From NCBI RefSeq assembly GCF_014196635.1, contig NZ_JACIEB010000003.1:186001-250000 (forward strand): a DNA stretch of 64,000 bases. The letters run 5' to 3'. Below are positions 25,766-34,762 of this stretch, piece by piece; the first letter of the stretch is position 1, and the number at the start of each line of letters is the position of its first letter. Source of the DNA: Sphingobium fontiphilum (GTDB lineage Bacteria > Pseudomonadota > Alphaproteobacteria > Sphingomonadales > Sphingomonadaceae). Under the pieces are notes generated by a model that was not told where the DNA came from, did not search any database, and worked only from the letters and a program-made list of their open reading frames with translations. Made by a program: the position numbers and the translations under genes.

Positions 25766-27055
25766 ATGGGCAGTGCCGTGCAGGAAGAGGCCGCGCGCCG
25801 CAACATCATCGACATTACCGACCTGCACCACCCCGTGCTGACCGACATGCAGAAGCAGGTGTTGGCCGGGGCGGAGGCTGCGGCGGATCAGATCGTTCTG
25901 AAGCCCGCGGTTATCCTGGCCGCGGCGCAGGCGCAAACCGGACTGTCGGATTTTGGCGCGGAGGATTTTCACGAGCGGCTGGCCGTCTGGTGCCAGGCGG
26001 TGGACGAGGATGCGAACGCTTCGGCGGTCACGCGCGCCAACCTGTTCCAGATGATGATCCGTCTCGCCGCGACCCGTCTGCGGATCGAGGACATGGTGAA
26101 GCGCCACCCGGAGATATTGGACATACAAATCGACCGGCCGATCATCGTCGCGGGCCTTCCCCGATCGGGCACGACGCATCTGCTCGGTTTGCTGTCAGCC
26201 GATCGTCGCTTCCGCTCGCTGCCCTGGTGGGAAGCGATCGCGCCCGTTCCCGCCCCGGACGAAACCCCGACCGACGAGGACAGCAATCCGCGCTGGACCA
26301 AGGCGGAACAGGGCTGGCGGATGATGGAATCCATCCTGCCCTATATGGCGATCATGCACGAATTTTCGCCCGATCATATCAGCGAGGATATCGAGCTTCA
26401 GGCCGTCGATTTCTCCTCCTATCTGATCGAATGGCTGGCGCATGTGCCGCGCTGGCGCGACTATTATCTGACCCACGACCAGACGGGCACCTATGCCTAT
26501 CTGAAAAAGGGTCTCCAGGTCCTGACCTTCCTGAAAGGACCAAATCGCTGGGTCATCAAATGCCCTCAGCATATGGAACAGTTACCCGCCCTCTATAAGA
26601 CATTTCCCGACGCCACCTTCGTCCTCACCCACCGCGATCCGGTCGGATCGATCCGGTCGCAGCTCACCATGTACAGCTATGCGGCGCGGATGTTGCGCAA
26701 GACGATCGATATTCAGGAGCCGCTCGGCTACTGGCCCGACCGCTATGAGAAGCTTCTTCGCGCCTGCGTGCGGGATCGCGACATTCTGCCTCCCGACCAG
26801 ACGATCGACGTCTATTTTCATGACTGGATCAAAAATCCCGATCCGATCCTGAAGGAGATTTATCGCATTGCCGACATACCGCTGACCGATGAGGCTCTGG
26901 CCGATCTGCACAGCTATCTGGCCGAGCATGGCGAGCAGGCCAAAGGCAAGATCGTCTATGATCTGGAACGCGATTTTCATGTGACCGGAGAGGAATTGCG
27001 CCGCCCCTTCGCTTTCTATTTTGACCGGTTCCCGGTGCAGATCGAGGTCAAATAG
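25766..27055 (+). CDS. Sulfotransferase family protein
   Basis: A 429-residue protein with the PAPS 5'-phosphosulfate loop [10 protein letters not shown] (130-139), [15 protein letters not shown] and [14 protein letters not shown], the second cofactor site. Such bacterial sulfotransferase-like genes are frequent in sphingomonad and mycobacterial steroid or PAH clusters, where their role is unproven. It starts a rightward group with ferredoxin, SnoaL and the Rieske pair. The ATG at 25766 follows AAGAGGAGAG. A dead relative lies at 17.9-18.5 kb. Confidence 0.87.
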   Translation: MGSAVQEEAARRNIIDITDLHHPVLTDMQKQVLAGAEAAADQIVLKPAVILAAAQAQTGLSDFGAEDFHERLAVWCQAVDEDANASAVTRANLFQMMIRLAATRLRIEDMVKRHPEILDIQIDRPIIVAGLPRSGTTHLLGLLSADRRFRSLPWWEAIAPVPAPDETPTDEDSNPRWTKAEQGWRMMESILPYMAIMHEFSPDHISEDIELQAVDFSSYLIEWLAHVPRWRDYYLTHDQTGTYAYLKKGLQVLTFLKGPNRWVIKCPQHMEQLPALYKTFPDATFVLTHRDPVGSIRSQLTMYSYAARMLRKTIDIQEPLGYWPDRYEKLLRACVRDRDILPPDQTIDVYFHDWIKNPDPILKEIYRIADIPLTDEALADLHSYLAEHGEQAKGKIVYDLERDFHVTGEELRRPFAFYFDRFPVQIEVK

Positions 27056-27056
27056 G

Positions 27057-27084
27057 CCTGTCCCACCACCTGCCTTCGGACAGG
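27057..27084. terminator. Short hairpin behind the sulfotransferase gene
   Basis: CCTGTCC (27057-27063) pairs with GGACAGG (27078-27084) across a 14-base loop. It begins right after the stop codon. There is no T-run, so it may be an attenuator or processing site rather than a full terminator. Confidence 0.4.
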
Positions 27085-27146
27085 ATGGAAATCTGCGCCA
27101 GCCGATTAGCTCGACGCACTGCCTTCGATCAGAACAGGGGAGCTTC

Positions 27147-27464
27147 ATGCCCGAATTGAATGTCATTACCCGTGACGGCGCACAGCAGACGATCAATGCA
27201 TCCGCCGACGTTTCGGTAATGGAAGCCATACGCGATGCCGGTTTCGATGAGTTGCTGGCGCTGTGTGGCGGCTGCTGTTCCTGCGCGACATGCCATGTCT
27301 ATGTCGACCCGGCCTTCGCGCAGTCCCTGCCCCCGGTGTCGGACGACGAAAGCGACCTGCTGGATGGATCGCCGCACCGCAACGACTATTCGCGCCTGTC
27401 CTGTCAGGTGATGATGTCGGACGCGCTGTCGGGCCTCACGGTCACCATCGCCCCTGAAGACTGA
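27147..27464 (+). CDS. [2Fe-2S] ferredoxin, adrenodoxin/putidaredoxin type
   Basis: A 105-residue electron carrier. The cluster ligands are in C40-GGCCS-C46-AT-C49-H and C86 (RLSCQV), the spacing of vertebrate-type and P450-type ferredoxins. The C-terminal acidic region APED is typical. In this setting it could feed electrons to the Rieske protein downstream or to a P450; the only P450 here is dead. A dedicated ferredoxin reductase was not seen in the window. ATG at 27147 with AGGGGAGC before it. Confidence 0.92.
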   Translation: MPELNVITRDGAQQTINASADVSVMEAIRDAGFDELLALCGGCCSCATCHVYVDPAFAQSLPPVSDDESDLLDGSPHRNDYSRLSCQVMMSDALSGLTVTIAPED

Positions 27465-27469
27465 ACTTA

Positions 27470-28006
27470 ATGCCCATCCTGAATGAACGAGAGAGGACCG
27501 TCGTGGCCTGGAAAGAAGATATTCGTGAACAGCTTGACGTGTCGGATTCGACCGTCCTGACCGACAAGCAGAAGCAGATGGTCAAGCATTGGACCGACTT
27601 GCAGGAAACCCTGAACGCCGGCGATTTTGACGGTATGGATCGGTTTTTCCATCCCGATTTCCGATATGGCAACCCCAACCGGCCGGATCTGGGCACCTAT
27701 GAACAGTGGAAGACGTCGCCGGTCGCTCTTTACAAGACCTTCTTCCCCGCCGCCTACAAGACCATCGACGCGGTCGGCAAGGGCGACGACGAGATCTGGA
27801 TCTACGCCACCCACTACTGCAAGCATGTCGGCGGTCCCTATATGGGCGTGCAGCCGACCGGCAACGAGTTTCAGGTCAACTGGTTCTCGATCGTCAAGTT
27901 CAAGGACGACAAGATCGTCAGCATTTTCAGCATTTCCGACGTGCTGACCATGTTGAAGGATATCGGCGTGGTGGAAGTTCCCCAGCCTGTCGATCCCTAC
28001 AAGTAA
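27470..28006 (+). CDS. SnoaL-like polyketide-cyclase-fold protein
   Basis: A 178-residue SnoaL-like protein. The core reads VKHWTDLQETLNAGDFDGMDRFFHPDFRYGNPNRPDLGTYEQW, then PTGNEFQVNWFSIVKFKDDKIVSIFSISDVLTMLKDIG, typical of the aldol-condensing cyclase branch. Cytosolic. The ATG at 27470 is five bases after the ferredoxin stop; a GTG at 27503 preceded by GAGAGGAC is a good alternative start. Coexpression with ferredoxin and the Rieske genes suggests it acts on the oxygenated product; that is inference. Confidence 0.85.
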   Translation: MPILNERERTVVAWKEDIREQLDVSDSTVLTDKQKQMVKHWTDLQETLNAGDFDGMDRFFHPDFRYGNPNRPDLGTYEQWKTSPVALYKTFFPAAYKTIDAVGKGDDEIWIYATHYCKHVGGPYMGVQPTGNEFQVNWFSIVKFKDDKIVSIFSISDVLTMLKDIGVVEVPQPVDPYK

Positions 28007-28038
28007 GCAGATGCGTCGCTGCCCTTCTTCCGCTTCAG

Positions 28039-28705
28039 TCAGGCGACCGGCGGCAGGAGGGCGGCGAGCAGGAAAGTGGCCAGCCGGTCAGCATGTTCGA
28101 CGGCATCGGCGTCATCCACCTCCTGCCCCGCGCCCAGCCGTCCCTGCATCGGCACGGCGCAGAAATACTAGCCGCCCCCCCGCACCAGCAACGCCATCAG
28201 GGCGGCCGTCGACAAGCCATGCACCGGCCGCTGGAGCCGCATTACGTCGAGCAGGCTGTCGAGCCGCCGCTGGAACGGCGGCACGAAATGTTCGACAATA
28301 TGGTCAAGGCGCCAGGTCGAACGGCAACCCTCCATATTGGTCATCGAAACAATGTCGCCATTGTCCATCGCCCAGAGGCAGAAACGCTGGATCAGATGGC
28401 GCAACCGCACCGCCGGATCGGCCGGTTCGTCAAAGGCGGCTTCGACAACGGGCGAGGCCTGCGCCATGCGCCAGTCGACCGCACCTATCCAAAAAATCCT
28501 CCTTCCGTCCAAACCGGACGTTCAGGAGATTGTGGCTGACCCCAAGCCGCTTAGACAGATCGCGTAGCGTCGTACCCTCATAGCCGCGTTCCGCGAAGGT
28601 CGCGAAAGCCAGGCCCAGCAACTTGTCCTCGTCCACGGCCCGGGCGGCATTGAGCGCGGGCCGACCGCCTGTGCGCTGGGGACGATCAAGCATCAGCAAG
28701 TCCAT
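28039..28705 (-). pseudogene. TetR-family regulator, frameshifted
   Basis: The N-terminal DNA-binding domain is intact (AFATFAERGYEGTTLRDLSKRLGVSHNLLNVRFGRKEDF). At the run of six A/T near 28493-28500 the frame is lost; the ligand domain continues in another frame (WIGAVDWRMAQASPVV, then CLWAMDNGDIVSM). This frame meets a TAG near 28168 and still reads like the family afterwards, to a TGA at 28039. It lies divergent to the Rieske pair. If the loss is real, the pair may now be expressed without this repressor. Confidence 0.78.
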
Positions 28706-28716
28706 AGCAAAAAAGG

Positions 28717-28734
28717 TTGACAGATAAATTGTCA
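28717..28734. promoter_or_regulatory. Candidate TetR operator overlapping a -35-like element
   Basis: TTGACAGATAAATTGTCA contains the inverted repeat TGACA-N7-TGTCA. Its first six bases TTGACA equal a consensus -35 hexamer for the Rieske genes that start 37 bases after it. It lies between the TetR remnant and the Rieske pair, where a TetR-type repressor would bind to block transcription. Confidence 0.5.
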
Positions 28735-28770
28735 TTCGTCAATTTAATTGAAAGGAGAGTGGATAGCGCT

Positions 28771-29709
28771 ATGAGTCTTGATTCTGATCTTTGGTGGGCG
28801 GTCGCACGGTCCGAGGAAGTGACCTCCCAGAAGCCGCTGTCCTTGGATATCGGCGATCAGCCGGTCGTGCTCTGGCGCGACAATCAGGGCATCGCCCGCG
28901 CGCTGGAGGATCGCTGCCCGCATCGTCGCGCGCCGCTGTCGCTTGGCTGCATCCGGGACAATGGCCAGATTCAGTGCGGCTATCATGGCTGGAGCTATGA
29001 CGGCGAGACAGGTCGCCTCAAAGAAATCCCGAACATGAAGGATCAGCAGAAATTCCCGCCGATCTACAAAGCCAATGCCTTTGCGGTGTCCGAACAGCCC
29101 GGTTTCGTGCGCGTTTGCCTGAACCCCAAGGCGCAGGCGCCGCTCAACGCCGACCCGAAATATACCTATGTCGGCACCGTCAACGTCAGTTGCAGCCATC
29201 AGGAATATCTGAACGCGCTCTATGACGATCCGGGCCTGATCCTGTCGATCCGCGGCGTCCGCTTCAGCCCCTATCTGATGTCGGAACTGCACGAGGAAAA
29301 CGGCATGCTGGTGATGGAGCGCAACTGCCAGTGGCATCCGCTGCATTGGCCATCGCATTTCGTGGCCGAATTTCCGCTCACCCTGCTGACGCGCACCCAT
29401 CCGCTGACCGGCGAAACGCAACTAACGCTGCGCGACGACCAGTTCCACGATCTGCTCTACGCCGTCCTCTCGCCCGTGCCTTCGGCGCGGGGGGTGACCG
29501 CCGTCCGCTGGCGGGCCGAGCTGGGCGTGCGCCATCCGGGCGTGCGCGGCGCCGTGCTGCGCGGGATCAATCCGCTGTCGGTGCATGCTTCGGTCGACGG
29601 ATCGAAATTGCGCGCCACCAAGCCCACCGTCTCGCTGCATGGCGAGGATTTGCGCAAGGTGATGCTGGAAACCACGCCCGCGACCCATGATCAGACCGTA
29701 GCGGCCTGA
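28771..29709 (+). CDS. Rieske-oxygenase-family protein with Rieske cluster but no iron-binding motif
   Basis: A 312-residue protein. The Rieske [2Fe-2S] ligands are complete: C49-P-H51 and C69-GY-H72, followed by GW as in ring-hydroxylating oxygenases. After this domain the protein continues for 230 residues as a diverged catalytic domain. The D-x2-H-x4-H mononuclear-iron motif is not present; the equivalent place reads roughly SHQEYLNALYDDPGLI. It should thus carry electrons but not activate oxygen alone. ATG at 28771 behind AAAGGAGAG. The next gene, 14 bases on, has the opposite defect. Confidence 0.85.
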   Translation: MSLDSDLWWAVARSEEVTSQKPLSLDIGDQPVVLWRDNQGIARALEDRCPHRRAPLSLGCIRDNGQIQCGYHGWSYDGETGRLKEIPNMKDQQKFPPIYKANAFAVSEQPGFVRVCLNPKAQAPLNADPKYTYVGTVNVSCSHQEYLNALYDDPGLILSIRGVRFSPYLMSELHEENGMLVMERNCQWHPLHWPSHFVAEFPLTLLTRTHPLTGETQLTLRDDQFHDLLYAVLSPVPSARGVTAVRWRAELGVRHPGVRGAVLRGINPLSVHASVDGSKLRATKPTVSLHGEDLRKVMLETTPATHDQTVAA

Positions 29710-29723
29710 AGGAGGATTTGAAG

Positions 29724-30797
29724 ATGCTCGAAACCGCCGATCGTCCCGTTTCGCACGACGACAGTTCCGCCGCGTCGTCGGGCCACAGCCCGGTTGCGCT
29801 GAATGCCATCAATCGCTGGGTGCCGCATAATCTGGTGATGCGCGACAGCTGGTTTCCGGTCGCGCATGATTATTCCGTGACCGGCAAACCGGTCCGGCGC
29901 GCGATCTATTCACACCCCATCTTCCTGTGGCGCGACAATGGCGTCGTCGTTGCGAGCGAATTTCATCCCAATGAACGGATCGCCCGCGACAAGAGCGAAT
30001 TCACCAACACCCAGGGCCGCTATCCGGTGATGGAGCATTATGGCGTGGTCTGGATATGGTTCGGCAATCCGCTGGCCGCCGATCCGCGCCATTTGCCCAG
30101 CCTGCCCTTCCTCCCGCCCAAGGGCGGCCTGCCGCGCCACATGACCGCGACCGTCCGCTTCGAGAGCGCGGCGCCGATCAGCCTGGAAAACCTTATCGAC
30201 CTGACCCATGCCGACTTCCTGCACGCTGACGTCGTCGGCGACGAACGGTCGGACAGCGAGACGGTGGAGACCTTTTACGACAGCGAGACTGTCACGATGG
30301 TCCGCACCTGCGTCAACAAGTCGGTCGCGCCGGTGATGAAGTTCTTCAGCGGCATCAAGCAGCCGACCCAGAATGTGCGGCAGGTGATCCGCATCTATCT
30401 GCGCTCGCACTGCGCCATCGCCTATGGCCGGTTCAGCCCCGGCGACGACGTGCCGCTGTTCCACCCCTGCACGCCCGAAACGCGGGACCGCACGCGGATG
30501 GAAATGGTGATGAACACATCCAATGCCGGTCTGATGTTCCGCCATGTCATGCCCAAGGCGGGTTACAAGGTTTCGCGGCAGGACAGCTACATGACATCCC
30601 CGCAAAGCCCCCGCTATATGCGCCATACCGACCGCAAGGACCTGCACAGCAAGTTCGACCAGGCCGGGCAGCGTTATCGCATGGCGATGATGGAACTGGC
30701 CGACCGGCAGGCGAACGGCGATTTTGCCTATCGTGACAATGTGAGCGCCGATTGCAGCGACATTATCGGCCTGCGCAAGGAACTGTTCCGCTTCTGA
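29724..30797 (+). CDS. Rieske-oxygenase-family catalytic protein lacking the Rieske cluster
   Basis: A 357-residue relative of class I ring-hydroxylating oxygenases. The mononuclear-iron motif is clear: ENLIDLTHADFLH (Asp159, His162, His167 from the ATG at 29724), with RQDSYMTSPQ later, where the third carboxylate is expected. The N-terminal domain keeps the framing segments WFPVAH and IFLWRDNGVVVASEF. The CxH...CxxH loop is replaced by a short cysteine-free stretch that leads straight to HYGVVWIWFGNP. It would need electrons from another Rieske protein, plausibly the upstream gene product. Start supported by AAGGAGGA. Confidence 0.87.
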   Translation: MLETADRPVSHDDSSAASSGHSPVALNAINRWVPHNLVMRDSWFPVAHDYSVTGKPVRRAIYSHPIFLWRDNGVVVASEFHPNERIARDKSEFTNTQGRYPVMEHYGVVWIWFGNPLAADPRHLPSLPFLPPKGGLPRHMTATVRFESAAPISLENLIDLTHADFLHADVVGDERSDSETVETFYDSETVTMVRTCVNKSVAPVMKFFSGIKQPTQNVRQVIRIYLRSHCAIAYGRFSPGDDVPLFHPCTPETRDRTRMEMVMNTSNAGLMFRHVMPKAGYKVSRQDSYMTSPQSPRYMRHTDRKDLHSKFDQAGQRYRMAMMELADRQANGDFAYRDNVSADCSDIIGLRKELFRF

Positions 30798-30848
30798 TTT
30801 AATCTCCCCCCATGGGCCGACGGCGGCGAACGCCGCTGATGGGCGATC

Positions 30849-31798
30849 ATGCCGACCCTGCCCGCCCCCACCCTGGCGGGCGCCGGCCAGCAGATGGAAA
30901 AGGCGGGCTTTGAAGGCTGCTTTTCGCTGCAGATTTACGAGGCCGCCATTCGCGCCGATGGCCGCTACCGCCGCGCTGACCAACGCTTAAGGTCGGCGCC
31001 GGCGTGGCGATTGCGGGCACGCGCAGCCCGGTAGAGACAGCCTATGTGGCGATGGACGTCGATCGTCGCATTTCCAATGGCCGTTTCGTGCTCGGGCTGG
31101 GCTCCAGCATCAAGAGTTGCGTAACGGGCCTGTATGGCGAGCCGGAACGCAAGCTGCTGTCGCACCTGCGCGAAAGCGTCAAGGTGATGCGCTATGTCAT
31201 CGCCAATGCGCACAAGGGTCTCGATCCAGTCGCGGGGGAATATTTCTCCGCCGATTTCGAGGAAATGATGCTGACCGCCCCGCCAGTGCGGGAGGACATC
31301 CCGATCTGGATCGCAGCGCTGCAGGAAAAGATGACAGCGCTGGCGCTGGAGATTGGCGATGGCATGAGGGTCCATGCCCTCTGGTCGACCGTCTATACCA
31401 GGAGCCGCCTGCCCTTCATCACTGACACGCTGGCGAAATATGGCCGCAAGCGCGAGGATATCGAGATCAACGCCTGGCGGTGGATCGCGGTCAATGACGA
31501 CAAGCAGAGGGCGATCGACGACAGCCGCGCCACGGTTGCGGCCTATTCGGGCTACAAGGAATATGAACCCTTCTTCGAGGCGATCGGCTTTGGCGATCAG
31601 GCCCGCGCCTGCCAGCTCAGCCTGGCCGAACATGGCGACATTGCCAAGGTGATCGGCAATGTATCCGACGAGATGGTCGAAGCCTTCGTGACCTGCGGCC
31701 CGGTGGACGAGGTTCTCGAAAAGATCGAGCCGTTCTGGGATGTGGTGGACTCGCTCTGCCCGATGACGCCCTATCGGGACCTCACCATGGGCAGCTGA
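30849..31798 (+). pseudogene. Luciferase-like (F420-type) oxidoreductase, N-terminus frameshifted
   Basis: The main frame from about 31004 reads AIAGTRSPVETAYVAMDVDRR, GRFVLGLGSSI and REDIPIWIAALQEKM and ends normally at 31798. This is a TIGR03617-like F420 family member. The N-terminus is spread over other frames: QQMEKAGFEGCFSLQIYEA from 30849, then PFAPMAATAALTNA, with breaks near 30950 and 30985. Two single-base changes are enough to explain it. If it starts internally it would lack the first barrel strands and should not fold. Confidence 0.68.
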
Positions 31799-31915
31799 CC
31801 GAGTATAATGCGGGCCTGTTTAAACTGGTGGCGACCGCCCGGGCGCGCGCAGGCATGGTTTCCGAACCGGCATAGCGGCGCGGTATTTCAGCGTTTCCAC
31901 CCCATCCCAGAAGGA

Positions 31916-33571
31916 TCAGGCCGAAACGGCAGACTCCGCCATCGTCTTGCCCGCGATGAAACCCGTCACCATGGCCGGGCCGACATTGCAGCCATGGGCC
32001 GGCGATTTGCCCCGCCAGATGGAATTGGCGTCGAGCCCCGCCGCAAACAGCCCACCCACCGGCGCGCCATCCGTGCCGATAACACGGCACTGGGCGTCGA
32101 TCTTAAGGCCCACTGTCGTCGACCCGTCGCCCGGATAGATTTTTATGGCATAGAAGGGCGCCGTCTCCACCCGGCCCAGGCACGGGTTGGGCTTATGCTT
32201 GGGATCGCCGATCTCGATGTCGATCTGCGTATCGCCCTTGCCGAAATCCGGATCCTTGCCGGTTTCGGCATAGCGGTTCATCTTCGCGACCGTCTCCATC
32301 AGGCCATCGGCATCGACGCCGATCTTCGCGGCCAGCTCGCGCAGGCTGGGCGCCTCTGTGACATAGCCAGCCGCGATCAGCTTCTTGAGGCCGCCACCGC
32401 CAGGATACACCATGCCCATGCCATATTTCTTGATGAAGGCGGCGTCGCCGATGATGTGGGCGGGCACGGCGCCACTCTTGTGCATGGCTTCCACAAAGTG
32501 GACCGAGGCTTCATTCCCGAACCGCTCACCCTTCGCATCGACCGCGATGCAACCGGGCTTAGACATGTCGATCAGATGGGCGTAGCGCGCGACATAGCCA
32601 TCCGGCCGCGTCATCTTGGACACCACGGCCCAGACGGCATTGACCAGATTGTCCCCGGCGAGCGACGCGCCGGCTTCCAGCCCCATATTCATCCCGTCGC
32701 CGGTATTTTCATAGGGCAGGATCGAGACATGCTCCTCGGCATAGGGGATATAGGCCTTGCGCAACTGTTCGTTGGCGGAAAAACCGCCCGACGCCAGCAG
32801 GACGCCCAGCTTCGCCGCAATGTCCTCCCCATTGACGCGCACGCCAGTCACCCGGCCGTCCCTCACCAGCAGCCTGTCGACGGCAGCGTCCTTGCGGAGC
32901 GTGACGCCGGCATCGATAGCCGACCGCATCAGCCGCGCCGCCAGCGCATTGCCCATGGTCAGCCGCGTGCCGCGCGGATAGCGGCGGACCTTGTCCATGC
33001 CGAACTTCGCGGCCAGCTTGCCGAAATGGAACAGCGACTTGGGCGAGGGCATTTGCGCCAGATAGGGAAGATCGAACAGATCGATCATGAAGCCGCCCGG
33101 CGCGTTGAACTCCTCGCGCGCGGGGCGCAGTTCGGCGAAATGATCCCCCAATTTCTTGCCGTCATATTCCTGCGGTGAGAGCAGCCGGCCATGATCGGCC
33201 GCGCCGGGAACTTCCGGATACCAGTCGCTGCTGGGCGGCGAGAGCAGGAAATGCACCTGGCTGTTCTTGTCCAGCCATTCCACCATTTCCGGACCAGCGT
33301 CGAGATAGGCGTCGATCAGCGCGGGATCGGCCGTCGGTCCGATCACGTCCAGCACATATTGGCGCGCCACGGCGCGGCTGTCATCAACACCCGCTGCCCT
33401 CGCCTGCGGGCTGTCGGGGATCCAGATGCCGCCGCCCGACACCGATGTCGTGCCGCCGAAATGTTCGGCCTTTTCCAGCACGAGAACCGACAATCCGCCA
33501 GAGGCGGCCCGGATCGCCGCCGTCATGCCTGCAGCGCCCGATCCTACCACTACAACATCATATTGGGCCAT
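31916..33571 (-). CDS. FAD-dependent 3-ketosteroid-dehydrogenase-like oxidoreductase
   Basis: A 551-residue flavoprotein of the FAD_binding_2 family. It has the N-terminal dinucleotide motif VVVGSGAAGMTAAIRAA, then EKAEHFGGTTSVSGGGIWIP, typical of 3-oxosteroid delta-1-dehydrogenases and related fumarate-reductase-like enzymes. A C-terminal FAD segment GGLFAAGLDANSIW and AHGCNVGPAMVTGF follow. It probably introduces a double bond next to a ring ketone. The ATG at 33571 is chosen for GGGAGG at the right distance; another ATG lies one codon earlier. Last gene of the F420-linked operon. Confidence 0.85.
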   Translation of the reverse strand: MAQYDVVVVGSGAAGMTAAIRAASGGLSVLVLEKAEHFGGTTSVSGGGIWIPDSPQARAAGVDDSRAVARQYVLDVIGPTADPALIDAYLDAGPEMVEWLDKNSQVHFLLSPPSSDWYPEVPGAADHGRLLSPQEYDGKKLGDHFAELRPAREEFNAPGGFMIDLFDLPYLAQMPSPKSLFHFGKLAAKFGMDKVRRYPRGTRLTMGNALAARLMRSAIDAGVTLRKDAAVDRLLVRDGRVTGVRVNGEDIAAKLGVLLASGGFSANEQLRKAYIPYAEEHVSILPYENTGDGMNMGLEAGASLAGDNLVNAVWAVVSKMTRPDGYVARYAHLIDMSKPGCIAVDAKGERFGNEASVHFVEAMHKSGAVPAHIIGDAAFIKKYGMGMVYPGGGGLKKLIAAGYVTEAPSLRELAAKIGVDADGLMETVAKMNRYAETGKDPDFGKGDTQIDIEIGDPKHKPNPCLGRVETAPFYAIKIYPGDGSTTVGLKIDAQCRVIGTDGAPVGGLFAAGLDANSIWRGKSPAHGCNVGPAMVTGFIAGKTMAESAVSA

Positions 33572-33645
33572 CATGTCCTCCCGATCCTTCTTTCGATAAC
33601 CATTGGGAAAGAGCGCAGCCGTCTGCGCCTTTCCCCCGGCAGGTT

Positions 33646-34566
33646 TCAGATTTTGGGCATGATTTCCTCGGCCACCCACTGGAGCCGATCGAGATATTCA
33701 GTGAGGCCGGATATTCCCGGCGGTAGCGGCACGATGGTTTCGTTGACCCCCAGTTGCTTCAGCCAGCCCACCTGATCGATAACCTTTTGCGCATCCCGCG
33801 TTCCGGGCGCGCGCGGGTCGTCCATGATCTCGTGATGGGCGCCGACATTGAGCATTTCGAGCGCAAAGAACAGATCGATGGGTCGTCCGTCATATTCGGG
33901 CTGTGAACGGATAAAATCGAGACATTCGGGGAATTTTTCCGGCGGCGTGCGGAAAGGCGACCATCCGTCGCCGAATTTCGCCACGCGCTTGAGCACCGGT
34001 TCGGCGTCGCCCCCGAGCCAGATCGGCAAGCGCGGTTGCTGCACCGGCTTGGGTGCGAAACCGACATTCCGGAACTGCACGAATTCCCCTTCGAATTCGG
34101 GCTTTTCGGACGTCCACAGTTCGATGATCGCGGCAACATATTCATCGGCCATGCGTCCGCGCTTGTGAAAATCGACATTCAGCATGTCGAACTCCTCCTT
34201 CAGCCAGCCGACCCCGAACAGGGCCGTGGCCCGCCCGCCGCTCAGCCAGTCGAGGGTCGACCAAGCCTTGGCCTGGACGATCGGGCTCTGGAGCGGCAGG
34301 ATCGACACAGAAGAGCTGAGCTTCATTGTCTGGGTGCGGCCGGCCAGGAAAGACAGGGCGACCGTGCCATGCACATAATGGTCTCCCGACAGGCCAATAT
34401 GTTCCTGCGGGATGATGAAATGTTCGCCCAACATGCATTTGTTGAAGCCCAGCCTGTCGGCCGTCGCCATCGCCCGTCCGATATCGTCGCCGGTCAGGCT
34501 ATATTCCCAGGCCTGCGTCATCGCCGCGACATGCATGCTGTTGGGCACGCCCACGTTCAGTTTCAT
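33646..34566 (-). CDS. Luciferase-like F420-dependent oxidoreductase
   Basis: A 306-residue TIM-barrel protein of the TIGR03619-like branch. Landmarks: TADRLGFNKCMLGEHFIIPQEH, TMKLSSSVSILPLQSPIVQAKAWSTLDWLSGGRATALFGVGW, and PRLPIWLGGDAEPVLKRVAKFGDGW near the cofactor phosphate site. Start at the ATG at 34566 with GGAGGA eight bases before. It lies between the NADPH:F420 reductase and the KstD-like gene on one strand. That fits a reduction or dehydrogenation using F420 made and recycled by its neighbours. Confidence 0.85.
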   Translation of the reverse strand: MKLNVGVPNSMHVAAMTQAWEYSLTGDDIGRAMATADRLGFNKCMLGEHFIIPQEHIGLSGDHYVHGTVALSFLAGRTQTMKLSSSVSILPLQSPIVQAKAWSTLDWLSGGRATALFGVGWLKEEFDMLNVDFHKRGRMADEYVAAIIELWTSEKPEFEGEFVQFRNVGFAPKPVQQPRLPIWLGGDAEPVLKRVAKFGDGWSPFRTPPEKFPECLDFIRSQPEYDGRPIDLFFALEMLNVGAHHEIMDDPRAPGTRDAQKVIDQVGWLKQLGVNETIVPLPPGISGLTEYLDRLQWVAEEIMPKI

Positions 34567-34762
34567 CGACCGATCCTCCCCGATTTTCAGATTAGCGGGC
34601 AGGATGGCCGGGATCGTATCGACCACACCTTCCCTTGGGAAGGATAGGGCGGGTCGAGACTTCGTTAGCGCCCCGCCGAAAGCAGATAACGAAGCGGGGC
34701 CGGATCACCCGGCCCGACCTCTTCCAGTTCGGTCAACGATGGTCTCGAAAAAGATATGAACC

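Noticed and set aside
31808..33178. Long open frame antisense to the KstD-like gene
   Set aside because: Shadow of the minus-strand gene: histidine- and arginine-rich, no recognisable family, no start signal.
34633..34648. CCTTGG-GAAG-GATAGG upstream of the LLM gene at 34566
   Set aside because: Only one half-site matches; the other has three of six bases. Too weak to call an operator.
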